Origin: a virus
DNA: 33,539 nt
Virus record (IMG/VR): IMGVR_UViG_3300030329_005765
Span: 1-33,539 of that record
Strand: one strand, 5' to 3'
Every line of letters begins with the position of its first letter. The first letter of the stretch is position 1. Positions 24,401 through 31,855 of this stretch are shown one piece after another. A program made the position numbers and the translations under genes. The notes beneath the pieces were generated by a model. That model made no database searches. It was not told the DNA's origin and was given only the letters and a program-made list of their open reading frames with translations.

Positions 24401-27400
24401 GGTCACGAAGGAGAAGGTGGGATTGCTGCAAAAAGATATTTATGGCAAACATTTGAAACTCTTACTGAAGCTCAAAAAAAATTAATCAAACCTACTAAAC
24501 GTCAACTAGAATTAAGAGATAGAAAACTAACAATTTCAAAAGAGCGTCAGCAATCTCAAGTAGATTATTTAAAAAGCTTACCAGGCTACAGTAATTTAGA
24601 GGTTAAGCTTGTAAAAGATTTAGGAAAACATGAAGGAAAAAAAGTGCTTGGTAGAATAACCAACCATTTAGTAGAAGTTCTTGAAGGACGTGCAAAAGAA
24701 GATACAATACCTCATGAATTTAGTCATTACGCTGTAGACGTATTAAAACAGTTTGGAACATCAAAAGATAAGGCCCTTATAGAAAAAGGCATTAAAATGT
24801 TTGCAAAGGATTTAAAAAGAGAGAAGGGCGAGAGCAAAGAAAAATTTAGAGAACGCCAAGAAGAGCTTCTTGTTCAAAGAATTGGAGAATTTACAGCAGG
24901 GAGAATGAGGGCTAAGGATTTACCAGCCCTTAAAATGAAAGACATAAAAACATTTAGTGGTAAGTTTAAATATTTTGCTAAACAATTCTGGCAAAGGGTA
25001 AAAGATGTGTTTGGTCTACACTCTAAAGATGATGTTGCTTGGATGCTTTCTAAAAAAGTTTATGAAGGAGATATTCCAACAGGAAGGGAGGTTTATAATT
25101 ATGTTGAATCCATGAGGGTCCACCATCAAACTGGGCCAAATGGAAAACCTAATCCTGCAAACACTAAAGCAAAAGAGCGTGCACAAAAAAGAGGGTTTGC
25201 ACTTCACGATATTCTTATAAAAGATTATGGGATGCCAGAAGCAGATTTAATTGCCTTAAGAGAGCAAATAGGTTTCCCAAAAGGAGCAAAAATAAAAGAT
25301 GTTTCTCTTTCAACCTTAGAATTGTGGGCGGACACTTTACAGGAAAGCTTTAATAAATATCAAGGACGTAAAACTGAAATAAAAACTCTTGCAGAGGAAT
25401 ATCAGCTTAGTGACAACGATGTAAGGACTCTTGTAGAATCTATGGGAGAGTATCATGGAGACCCATCAAAACTTTCTTCCAAAGACAGAGAAAAGTTAAA
25501 GCATTTAATTAAGGAGTCTGGAGAGAAAACTTTTGTAGAAAAGGAAGCTATGGAAGACGTTATTGCGCTTTCGGATAAAAAGTACCCATTAAGTAATCTA
25601 GCTAAACATATTGCTCCTGTTTTCTATGTCTTAAGGAAAGGTGGGAAAGCAGGAAACAGGATAGCAGATAGAATGTTTAAATGGGATGTTACATATAATC
25701 ATGAATTTAAAGGTAAAGGAGATGTTGTTGTTCATGCGGTAAGAAAAATGCTTGGAAGGGATGAAAGTTTGCTTTGGATGATGGACAGTGAGAGAGTTCA
25801 GGCTATTATGGATGCTGCGAAAGAAAAAAACAAAGATTCCAATAATCTTATAAATTTAAGAAAGAAAGCTACTGGTCTTGGAAAATATCAAAAACTAGAC
25901 CCTGAAACAGGTTTAACCAAAAAAGAAATGAAATTCCTCAAAGAGCTTGAAAATGGATGGGAAATAAAAGATTCAGATGGAAAAGTTACTAGCTATGGTG
26001 GCTCAAATGCATATATGGCAAAAATTAAGATAAAAGAGCTTTATGATTATTATTGGAACAGTATGTATACAGAGGTTAGTAAGATAAATAATAAAATTGA
26101 ATTTGAGCAATTTAAAAAAGAATTTGGAAAACTTTTTGTTGAAAATTATTTTTCAAGAAGGCTCACCAAGGCTGCTATGGAAGGGCTTGATGTTGGGCAT
26201 GCAGCACTTGAAAACACTGTCAACTCAGTTGCAAAGGATGGCGCTTTAAAAGAAGCGCAAAGACAAGCAAAACTTCTTTACCCTTCTGGAAAAGGTAAAA
26301 AATATCAGGCAGAGGTAAAGGCTATAAGAAAAAGACTTCTTGATAAAACCACTAAAGATGGTCAAAAATACTTTGAAGGGATTGAGCTTGATGTATATAA
26401 TATTGTAACACATCAACATCATAAAGTTAAAAATAAATATTTAATGGAAAGGGGTCCTCTTTTACCAGAATTTATTACTGTAAAGGATAAGCTTAATGTG
26501 ACTCAAGTTGTAAGGACTTACGAAACTAGCTTATCTAAAATTGTTGAACCATATGTAATGACTATGAGTAAATATCTTGCAACAATAAGACACTTTCCAG
26601 AATATACAGGGCTAGGAGGAAAATATAAATTAGGCGGCTCAAAACTTGAGGTTATGAAGCAAAAATTAAAAGACAATAATATGGGTGCTTATGCGGAACA
26701 GCAAATAAGAAAGCTTATAGGAGTTAATGAAGGATATAGTCTTATAGGGGCTGAAATGCCATGGCTTAATAGTTTTGCTCATTTATCTGCTGCGTGGGGC
26801 CTTTCCTCTCCAACATCAGGAATTAAAAATCTTTTAATAGGTCTGCCAAGAACGTATGCAAGTTATGGGCTAGTAAATACATTGAAAGGATTTTATAAAG
26901 TTCTTTCTCCCACAGCTTGGCAAGAAGCAAGAGAAAAGGGGGCGCTTCAATATGGTGCAAAAACCCTTGAATTAGGACAAACTCCTGGAAGAGCAATGGC
27001 TCATTTATTTAGATATAATTTAATGACATGGACAGAGAATGTAAATAGGATTGCGGCAATGGAAGCAGGTAAACTATATTTCTCTCAACAGTTAAATGCG
27101 CTTAAAGGCATTCCAACTATGTTTGGGGTTAAGCTTCCTAAAAGTTGGGCAAAAAGAGCTATGAGGGATATATGGAAGCTTTCTGATAGCGATATAAAAT
27201 TTTTAACTGAGACAGAAGCATTTAAAACAACAAAAGAGGCAGAAAGATTTAAGCAGATAATGGCTCAAGTAGAGCAATATTCACATATATCTACTCAAGG
27301 AGGGACAACAGAACATCTCTTACCTGCTGGCTGGTCTTCAAGATGGGCTAAACCTCTTACTCTTTTCCAAAGAATGGCATACGCAACAACATCTGATATG

Positions 27401-28390
27401 TATATAAACTATGTAAAGCCATTAAAGACTCACAAGAATCCTTTTCCTCTTTTAAGAGCTACAATGGGGCATGCTCTTGGTGGAGCCGCTTTGTATCAAA
27501 TGTATAAGTTTTTATTTAACCAAGAAGGCCCTCAAACAGCTCAAAAGTTTTTTGATGAGGAAAATATCGCAAACAATCAGCTTATGTATTATCTATGGAA
27601 AGGTGAGTTCTTAGGATTGTTTGGATTTGCTTTAGACCCATATGTAAAGGGTGGATTTTTAAATAAAGTATCATCACCTTTAAAAGAGGGTCCTGAAAAA
27701 ACTTTACTTTATCCTGTTGTTATAAGGAATATGGCAACCACAGCAGAGCTTGCATATGAAATTCTTATTGGCAAAGAAGGGCAGAAAGATAAACCATATA
27801 AAAAAATGATAAGCGATTGGGGAAAAAATACTGTTGTTCTTTATAGTCAGGCAGATAAAATGACCAAAAGAATAAAGTCTCCAACTTATTCTGAAAATAA
27901 AGTTATGAAAAGATGGTTAAGAAATTATATGATAGAAAAAGATTTAACTGGCAACAGTAACATGAAACATTTTGAATCTCCGTATTACTATAAAGACATG
28001 AAAGAGATGCTTCTTCTTGGTGATGATAAGCAGATGGTAAATGCTTTTTTCGCTGCATATAATGCAAAGATGGGAGATTATTTAAAGACTCCTGGAGCAA
28101 CAAAGCGTTGGGCTCACAAAATGGCAGTCAAAGGAATCAAAGCCTCGCTATCAAGCATGAACCCTATTAATGTTTCTGATAAAACTCCTAAAGGAGTCAC
28201 GATATCAAAAAGAAACGACTTTCTTAAATGGGTTAAAAAGAATTATGGCCAAGAAGGATATGACAGAATCCTAAAAGCAGAAAAAGAATATAAGTTTAGA
28301 TTAAGAAAATTTTACAAAGCCATAAAACCTAAAAAACTTTGGCTTGAAAACTCAGCATTTATAGGAAAAGAAGAGCTATCATACGAATAA
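21458..28390 (+). CDS. Giant ejection/polyvalent protein with tyrosine-recombinase and HEXXH peptidase domains
   Basis: This 2310-residue protein is a mosaic. Three Gly/Ala/Phe-rich hydrophobic stretches lie near residues 134-156, 204-226 and 235-260 and may insert into membranes. Residues about 340-640 are charged coiled coil and linker. Residues about 650-775 read as an integrase core-binding domain (AVEFLNWVEKKYKTSIVDLS, SRANAMRNNILGLVRKKGLN). Residues about 820-1000 carry the catalytic set R850 (LREGEI), K874/K876, K959-x-x-R962, GH982-983 and Y994. HEFSH at 1086-1090, with a possible third ligand E1144, marks a zinc peptidase. The rest is helical with hydrophobic patches near 1767-1815 and 1965-2020. 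Domain mixing of this kind is known for polyvalent proteins delivered with phage DNA. Confidence 0.7.
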   Translation: MSIDSLQTRFLDNERLKIGTEYPSWYSTLSDKGLYRRLASQGKVPKELKIEEYETGYSSLGKQSKYSQEETDSAQNQMGFLQSSADYIISENSPDWAKAAYNRSLTGMTEQMFTGKQRYNVDELDFNIGEDIAASFFSFFMPLDIATMGIGGLLGKSAAKGLGRKWMAEKVEEEAIEKAVKSMDKDALKALMEKASLTKVEKSLIGGAASAINLGIYEGAIGGIQAKINNEDVVGGIAHGVFHGAALGFLTGAAGGGMGARAAEIEKASGTLAKGKGLAKSEWWKTKVGYGIPGQVVTEASIFTAAEAYETRNDAEGESILKMLARNVGLFGALKVYGKGQQKALKKLEKTDLYKEVKDIMDGWDAEIANKHFKEGSYEKALDNVIDSTGNEQAKAEKVESKAETTAVNEVLKEVSAGLEKISERVGEGDVGKEKLERSGKEVAEIKNTLKLAEILLEKGLNGDLTKEQLEINERQRNNIEKLRGKLKELNEKITKDMEADIERQANEEPDAGLNPKFVLNKLKKHSIDGEPPIDVKSNNPKTGKPWDLTNPKEVKQLNDAVDSIANSKNSESRHGKRKNSALQKDLDYQNQLDSSKERIRLGEEKHKDEKRSGKPSTTKTDKAILNIDKEVSNKDADGRITEASRIHRNILSEIFGEKNTSTNKVAEAKAAVEFLNWVEKKYKTSIVDLSKEQLHDIVETWVTDVTMGEFAKGKERISPWETKVKEWHKRGWTDSQIQQVVSRANAMRNNILGLVRKKGLNKYTDGAFDIVRDGTGASTVKPRQTKGTGKPEVKLGQIKDGVPVKMEESIQDLADTARSQKEKIKVGKKEVGGETLANMIEFSRKHRLREGEITDIQPGDIDVTNGTVTLRHKRKTPYVIKDKAFAEFLFDYAQKHNRVGGNKVLDFTYKEFSKMIEFLAKEAGIQINVWEGTEGRMYKWGESSVETGSPVRDKSVLKIFRQSHKVKYGEGEMEAASKIRGHEGEGGIAAKRYLWQTFETLTEAQKKLIKPTKRQLELRDRKLTISKERQQSQVDYLKSLPGYSNLEVKLVKDLGKHEGKKVLGRITNHLVEVLEGRAKEDTIPHEFSHYAVDVLKQFGTSKDKALIEKGIKMFAKDLKREKGESKEKFRERQEELLVQRIGEFTAGRMRAKDLPALKMKDIKTFSGKFKYFAKQFWQRVKDVFGLHSKDDVAWMLSKKVYEGDIPTGREVYNYVESMRVHHQTGPNGKPNPANTKAKERAQKRGFALHDILIKDYGMPEADLIALREQIGFPKGAKIKDVSLSTLELWADTLQESFNKYQGRKTEIKTLAEEYQLSDNDVRTLVESMGEYHGDPSKLSSKDREKLKHLIKESGEKTFVEKEAMEDVIALSDKKYPLSNLAKHIAPVFYVLRKGGKAGNRIADRMFKWDVTYNHEFKGKGDVVVHAVRKMLGRDESLLWMMDSERVQAIMDAAKEKNKDSNNLINLRKKATGLGKYQKLDPETGLTKKEMKFLKELENGWEIKDSDGKVTSYGGSNAYMAKIKIKELYDYYWNSMYTEVSKINNKIEFEQFKKEFGKLFVENYFSRRLTKAAMEGLDVGHAALENTVNSVAKDGALKEAQRQAKLLYPSGKGKKYQAEVKAIRKRLLDKTTKDGQKYFEGIELDVYNIVTHQHHKVKNKYLMERGPLLPEFITVKDKLNVTQVVRTYETSLSKIVEPYVMTMSKYLATIRHFPEYTGLGGKYKLGGSKLEVMKQKLKDNNMGAYAEQQIRKLIGVNEGYSLIGAEMPWLNSFAHLSAAWGLSSPTSGIKNLLIGLPRTYASYGLVNTLKGFYKVLSPTAWQEAREKGALQYGAKTLELGQTPGRAMAHLFRYNLMTWTENVNRIAAMEAGKLYFSQQLNALKGIPTMFGVKLPKSWAKRAMRDIWKLSDSDIKFLTETEAFKTTKEAERFKQIMAQVEQYSHISTQGGTTEHLLPAGWSSRWAKPLTLFQRMAYATTSDMYINYVKPLKTHKNPFPLLRATMGHALGGAALYQMYKFLFNQEGPQTAQKFFDEENIANNQLMYYLWKGEFLGLFGFALDPYVKGGFLNKVSSPLKEGPEKTLLYPVVIRNMATTAELAYEILIGKEGQKDKPYKKMISDWGKNTVVLYSQADKMTKRIKSPTYSENKVMKRWLRNYMIEKDLTGNSNMKHFESPYYYKDMKEMLLLGDDKQMVNAFFAAYNAKMGDYLKTPGATKRWAHKMAVKGIKASLSSMNPINVSDKTPKGVTISKRNDFLKWVKKNYGQEGYDRILKAEKEYKFRLRKFYKAIKPKKLWLENSAFIGKEELSYE

Positions 28391-28831
28391 TTTATCTCTA
28401 GGTATTAATACCATTTGAGACATATTATCGTCACCACCCATAACAATCTTAATATCGCCATCTTCCTTTAACTTTTTTATCTTTCTTTTAAGATAGTCTG
28501 TTGAAAATATATATCCACCCTCAATCTTATTTTTCCAACTTAAAAGGTGAATCCACGTTTCTGCCTCCGTTGCTGATATGCCTGATAATTTGCCTCTGCA
28601 CCGTATTTCAATGGCTATATTTCCTGTAGTCTTCCATATATCTCTTTCTGTCTTAACCTCTACTTTTGTATTCTTGCTTTGAAAAGCTTTAACAAAATCC
28701 TCTCCAAGCCTTCCAAACTCTAAATCATGGTCAAACTTTAGCTGTACTTCTTCAGTTACTGGCATCCATCTTCCTCCTTTGTGTATTTCTGCTGGCCCTA
28801 AGACCTCAATCATTTTCTTTAAGGTAAGCAA
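28379..28831 (-). CDS. PD-(D/E)XK nuclease-like protein
   Basis: The 150-residue frame carries a nuclease pattern: GE at residues 43-44, KVEVKTE at 56-62 and GNIAIEI at 70-76. CRGKLSGISATEAETW then follows, a phrase typical of phage PD-(D/E)XK endonuclease-like proteins. E44, D64, E75 or nearby acids with K60 are the probable metal-site residues. The start is uncertain: the TTG at 28831 has GAGG 6 bases upstream, while the ATG at 28813 has no clear site but is the more usual codon. It could trim or resolve DNA during replication. Its 3' end overlaps the end of the giant virion gene on the other strand by 12 bases. Confidence 0.65.
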   Translation of the reverse strand: MLTLKKMIEVLGPAEIHKGGRWMPVTEEVQLKFDHDLEFGRLGEDFVKAFQSKNTKVEVKTERDIWKTTGNIAIEIRCRGKLSGISATEAETWIHLLSWKNKIEGGYIFSTDYLKRKIKKLKEDGDIKIVMGGDDNMSQMVLIPRDKLFV

Positions 28832-29009
28832 TTCTTTCCTCTAACATTTCTATATCATCAAAACCATTCATCTGTATTACCATGTCTGTCATAGAGGACA
28901 TACACCAAACACAAAATGATACTGGAGATATTCCGAAGTAACCCACTATATCTCCTGCCTCTTCATCTATATCACTACCACATATATTGCATTCAGGCTC
29001 ATTCTTCAT
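28806..29009 (-). CDS. Zinc-ribbon-like small protein
   Basis: From the ATG at 29009 this encodes 67 residues with two CxxC pairs, CNIC near residue 7 and CVWC near 33, spaced as in a zinc ribbon. An acidic loop lies between them and a helical C-terminus (DIEMLEERIAYLKEN) follows. In-frame alternatives upstream (29024, 29033 and a TTG at 29042) would only extend it into the RuvC-like gene. It overlaps the RuvC-like stop by 11 bases and the nuclease gene at its other end. A nucleic-acid-binding or adaptor role is likely but unspecific. Confidence 0.6.
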   Translation of the reverse strand: MKNEPECNICGSDIDEEAGDIVGYFGISPVSFCVWCMSSMTDMVIQMNGFDDIEMLEERIAYLKEND

Positions 29010-29475
29010 TTTTAAAATGCTCATTTTTTGCATAGTCAGCAATCAAGATTGAGTCTGACGTCATCAAGGTTACGTTAAGCTTTGGATATAAAGACTTAGC
29101 CTTTTCTTTAAGCCATCTTTTTCTTTCTTGATATTCAAGGTCTTTACTGCACCCAAAATACTTAATCCATTCCATCGGTAGACAAGTCTGTAAAGGTATC
29201 TCATGGCAGGCAACAATAGCCATCCATTGACCGTAGTTAACGCCATAAGCAAACGCAGACCTAACTGCATTATTTGGCCTTGCCCACACCCTCTCCATTA
29301 ATACTTTAATGTCATAGGAGGAGGTGTCCCCAACGAGCAGAGTGAACAATATTGCCATGTCTTCCGTCCTTTGGGGACATTTATAAGTCTTTACATCTTT
29401 ACCATGCATCATTGTGATGCCTCCAGATTTCCCTGGGTCAATTCCTATATATTTAAAATGGGAGTTCTTTTTCAT
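28999..29475 (-). CDS. RuvC-like Holliday-junction resolvase
   Basis: This 158-residue protein has the RNase H-fold acidic set of RuvC-type resolvases: IGIDPGKSGG with D13, VLMERVWARP with E61, and DSILIADYA with D141 and D147. It contains the GVNYGQWMAIV helix usual in phage RuvC-like nucleases. The enzyme would cut four-way or branched DNA before packaging. GGAGATGATGG upstream gives a ribosome-binding site, and the start lies 23 bases inside the helicase gene, so the two are coupled. The length is typical for the family. Confidence 0.8.
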   Translation of the reverse strand: MKKNSHFKYIGIDPGKSGGITMMHGKDVKTYKCPQRTEDMAILFTLLVGDTSSYDIKVLMERVWARPNNAVRSAFAYGVNYGQWMAIVACHEIPLQTCLPMEWIKYFGCSKDLEYQERKRWLKEKAKSLYPKLNVTLMTSDSILIADYAKNEHFKNEE

Positions 29476-30811
29476 CCATCATCTCCTTCCTTTTAATTGA
29501 ATTAATAAACTCATCATATGTATCAAATATCTTGCACTTATCACCATTGTAGCCCATGTCTGACTCGCCACTCTCACCATATCTTACTTTCTTAGCAACA
29601 AATGTTATGATATTCTTCCCTTTACCATCTTCTCCATTAATCTTGTAGTCATAGTATACAAAGAAAACATTCTCTGCAACCTGCTCAATAGCCCCACTTT
29701 CTGCAAGGTCTGATAATTGTGGTCTGCCTACCTTATGCCTGCCTTCAATTGCTCTATTAAGCTGAGAGGCTAATATTATTGAACATTTCATTTGTTTGGC
29801 AAGCCATTTATAGTCATTCACAAGTTTCTCAAGCTGTAATCTTCTCTCTGAAATCTTTGAGTCTGGAGAAACGAGCTGAATATAATCATCCAGAATAACA
29901 TCTGGCTTAAATCTCTTAACTTCAGAAGATGTTTTTGCAAAGTCTCTTATGTTATCAAACATCAAGAACTTATCTTCATTGTACTTTTCTTTGATAACCT
30001 CCCTAACTAACTCCAATTGCTTTAAAGAATCTTCACTATGAATTCCTTGCCTTATAAGCGAATAAGAAAGCTTTTGCGACTCTAGGCATATAAGCTTCTT
30101 AATAACCTCTATATTGGGCAATTCTCGATTAAATAGAGCTACTTTATAGCCATTACTGATAAGGCTAGCAACTATATTTACCATCATTGTGGTTTTTCCA
30201 TGTCCTGGCCTACCTCCAATGATTGTAATCTCTCCCCTAGTCAGACCTCCAGCAAACTTATCAATAGAATCATACCCAGTCTTAATAAGGTTGATGTCTT
30301 TATTTTGAATATCTTTTACAGCATCAACCAATAAAGAATCAATGGTTTCTTTTTCTCTTGCTGGGTTTAATTGGATTAGTTCAGAAAATAGGGTGTGCGC
30401 ACTTATAATACAATCATAAGCATTTTCACCACTGTTTATAGCTTCAGTCTGTATCTTTGATGTTTCCTCAATAACCTTTCTCATTAGATACTTTTCGTAA
30501 AGCTTTTTGACGTAGGCTTCTGTAGAGCCAGATGTTCCTGAGGCTAATGTACAATCAACCACATAAACATGAGTCAATCCTGCAGCTATCTCATCATCCT
30601 TTAGATTAGATGCAACTGTTGTCAAATCTATAAACTCTTTCTTATAGAGCATTGACTTAATTTTATTCCATAACATCTTTGCTTTCTCTTGATAGAAAAC
30701 ATCATCTGTTACGATATAGTCCCTTATCTTGGGATATATCTCTGGATATTGAATCAATGCCCCTAGGACACCATTTTCTAAATTAGTGTCGCATGGCACT
30801 ATTGGCTTCAT
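29453..30811 (-). CDS. dnaB: Replicative DNA helicase, DnaB type
   Basis: This 452-residue protein has a DnaB N-terminal domain (LENGVLGALIQYPEIYPKIR) and a RecA-like core. Walker A is GGRPGHGKT (199-207), the catalytic Glu is likely E230 in NRE, and Walker B is DVILDDY (304-310). SQLNR is at 349-353 and GRPQLSDLAESGAIEQVAE at 362-380. It is a ring hexamer that unwinds DNA at the phage fork. The last residues are EKELPF, close to the acidic-aromatic tip of the SSB gene in this window. AAGGAG upstream supports the ATG. It heads a block with the RuvC-like, zinc-ribbon and nuclease genes. Confidence 0.9.
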   Translation of the reverse strand: MKPIVPCDTNLENGVLGALIQYPEIYPKIRDYIVTDDVFYQEKAKMLWNKIKSMLYKKEFIDLTTVASNLKDDEIAAGLTHVYVVDCTLASGTSGSTEAYVKKLYEKYLMRKVIEETSKIQTEAINSGENAYDCIISAHTLFSELIQLNPAREKETIDSLLVDAVKDIQNKDINLIKTGYDSIDKFAGGLTRGEITIIGGRPGHGKTTMMVNIVASLISNGYKVALFNRELPNIEVIKKLICLESQKLSYSLIRQGIHSEDSLKQLELVREVIKEKYNEDKFLMFDNIRDFAKTSSEVKRFKPDVILDDYIQLVSPDSKISERRLQLEKLVNDYKWLAKQMKCSIILASQLNRAIEGRHKVGRPQLSDLAESGAIEQVAENVFFVYYDYKINGEDGKGKNIITFVAKKVRYGESGESDMGYNGDKCKIFDTYDEFINSIKRKEMMDEKELPF

Positions 30812-30841
30812 ATTTACTCCTTTTGTTATTATTTGCTTTAG

Positions 30842-31102
30842 TTAAATCTTAACGCCTTCAACTTTTTTAGCAAACTTTCTATAATTTTCAATTAACTTTT
30901 TCTCTTTTTCTTCAAACTCAGAGAGTCTTTTTTCTATCATTGCTAATGAGCCAGGAACTCCATATTCTGTCTCTTCACCAATTTTTCTGCTTAAGTCATC
31001 AAGCAATGAGCTATAAAAATGTATCATCTTTTGCACATAATTAAGCTCAGAGCCATCAACTACGTTTCGCTTGAACTTCTGTTCATCTCCTTCTGCTGGC
31101 AT
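30842..31102 (-). CDS. Small coiled-coil protein
   Basis: This 86-residue protein has two amphipathic helices (LNYVQKMIHFYSSLLDDLSR and SLAMIEKRLSEFEEKEKKLI) joined by a short Gly/Pro turn. GGAGAAACCGA upstream of the ATG serves as ribosome-binding site. Its start overlaps the previous gene by 43 bases. It lies just upstream of the helicase gene. No family was recognised; a helical accessory or inhibitor protein is possible. Confidence 0.55.
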   Translation of the reverse strand: MPAEGDEQKFKRNVVDGSELNYVQKMIHFYSSLLDDLSRKIGEETEYGVPGSLAMIEKRLSEFEEKEKKLIENYRKFAKKVEGVKI

Positions 31103-31314
31103 TCGGTTTCTCCTTGGTTATTTATTTCCTCAATAATCCTATTGAACTCTTCCGATATTGCCCCCTCTAGCTCACTTATTCTCACTTCATTTAACTTGTA
31201 AATGCTGGCCTCACCATTTACTGGCATCTCTAATAAAGGTCTCCCTTTAAAATAAATGCCCCAGTTATTTTTTATCAGTATTTCTCTTACTATCTTTTTT
31301 ATCTTGTTTTCCAT
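31060..31314 (-). CDS. Small hypothetical early protein
   Basis: This 84-residue protein has a basic N-terminal helix (MENKIKKIVREILIKNNWGI), a short beta turn and a long acidic helix (EVRISELEGAISEEFNRIIE). GGAGGAG sits 5 bases before the ATG, a strong site that fixes the start inside the neighbouring gene. It overlaps both neighbours (43 and 50 bases) in other frames. Function unknown. Confidence 0.55.
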   Translation of the reverse strand: MENKIKKIVREILIKNNWGIYFKGRPLLEMPVNGEASIYKLNEVRISELEGAISEEFNRIIEEINNQGETECQQKEMNRSSSET

Positions 31315-31492
31315 ATTTCTCCTCCACGTATTTCGTGAACGGTTTTGTTTCTTTTTTATAATCTATGAAATCATTTAGAACTCTTTGAGTTCTTAGTATT
31401 TCTATTTGACTTCTTTGATTTTCCATTACTAGATTTGATATCGCTGTCTCCACTTCCTTCATCGTTGGCTTTCTCTGTTTTGACTTCTTCAT
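31265..31492 (-). CDS. Small helical protein overlapping its neighbour
   Basis: This 75-residue protein consists of a basic start, a coiled coil (EVETAISNLVMENQRSQIEI) with DFIDYKKETKPFTKYVEEKYG, and a Lys-rich tail. Proteins of this plan (short coiled coil, then F-DYK--T--F--Y) are common small early proteins of phages. Its first 122 coding bases overlap the 3' half of the upstream gene in another frame. AGGAG is 13 bases upstream, a long spacing, so a start at the second in-frame ATG (residue 11) is possible. Confidence 0.5.
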   Translation of the reverse strand: MKKSKQRKPTMKEVETAISNLVMENQRSQIEILRTQRVLNDFIDYKKETKPFTKYVEEKYGKQDKKDSKRNTDKK

Positions 31493-31613
31493 GTATGTCT
31501 ATATGCTCCTGTGTTGTACCTACTTTACTTAAATCATCTAATATTAAAAGCACCTCATTAATCTTATGCTCAAGTGCATCTAATCTTTTATCTACTTCAA
31601 TGGCTCTTCCCAT
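31371..31613 (-). CDS. Small helical protein with Ser/Lys/Asn tail
   Basis: This 80-residue protein has an N-terminal helix (EVDKRLDALEHKINEVLLIL) with clear heptads and a C-terminal half of Glu, Asp, Ser, Asn and Lys low complexity. AAGGAGAGAAAGTA before the ATG is a good ribosome-binding site. The low-complexity half is exactly the part that overlaps the gene at 31265-31492, which suggests the tail is a by-product of overlap. Function unknown. Confidence 0.5.
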   Translation of the reverse strand: MGRAIEVDKRLDALEHKINEVLLILDDLSKVGTTQEHIDIHEEVKTEKANDEGSGDSDIKSSNGKSKKSNRNTKNSKSSK

Positions 31614-31716
31614 TACTTTCTCTCCTTATTTTTTTCTTATTTCTTTTCCATTTCTTAATTGCCTCTCTTTTCTTTCTCCTTTCCTGCTTCCTATATTTTG
31701 CTTTCTTATTTGGCAT
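31597..31716 (-). CDS. Very basic 39-residue peptide
   Basis: The ATG has an excellent AGGAGGT site 6 bases upstream. The product starts MPNKKAKYRKQERRKKREAI and is more than 40 percent Lys and Arg. Peptides beginning MPNKKA and rich in Lys/Arg are, from memory, a recurrent small gene type in phage early regions. It may bind nucleic acid or the ribosome. Its start overlaps the previous gene by 11 bases and its end overlaps the next by 17. Confidence 0.6.
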   Translation of the reverse strand: MPNKKAKYRKQERRKKREAIKKWKRNKKKIRRESNGKSH

Positions 31717-31855
31717 TACCAGACCTCCTGCCAATCTCTTTCATCTCTAATTCTGCAACATACATCTCTGCTTCCCTTCTTGTCCAGAACTTTTTATGAT
31801 TCACGATATAAACCTCTGTCAATTCTTTAAATATTAACGGTCTATCCCAATCCAT
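31706..31855 (-). CDS. 49-residue hypothetical peptide
   Basis: The ATG shares its A with the TAA of the MORN-like gene upstream. The product (MDWDRPLIFKELTEVYIVNH at the start, then KKFWTRREAEMYVAELEMKE) has a strand followed by a long helix, in the style of small AP2-like or regulator peptides, though no motif is firm. The strong AGGAGGT site of the next gene lies in its last codons. Function unknown. Confidence 0.5.
   Translation of the reverse strand: MDWDRPLIFKELTEVYIVNHKKFWTRREAEMYVAELEMKEIGRRSGNAK

Noticed and set aside
31435-31830. 131-residue open frame on the plus strand
   Set aside because: It lies opposite four small minus-strand genes with good ribosome-binding sites. Its Leu/Ser-rich composition comes from the complement of Lys/Glu-rich codons.
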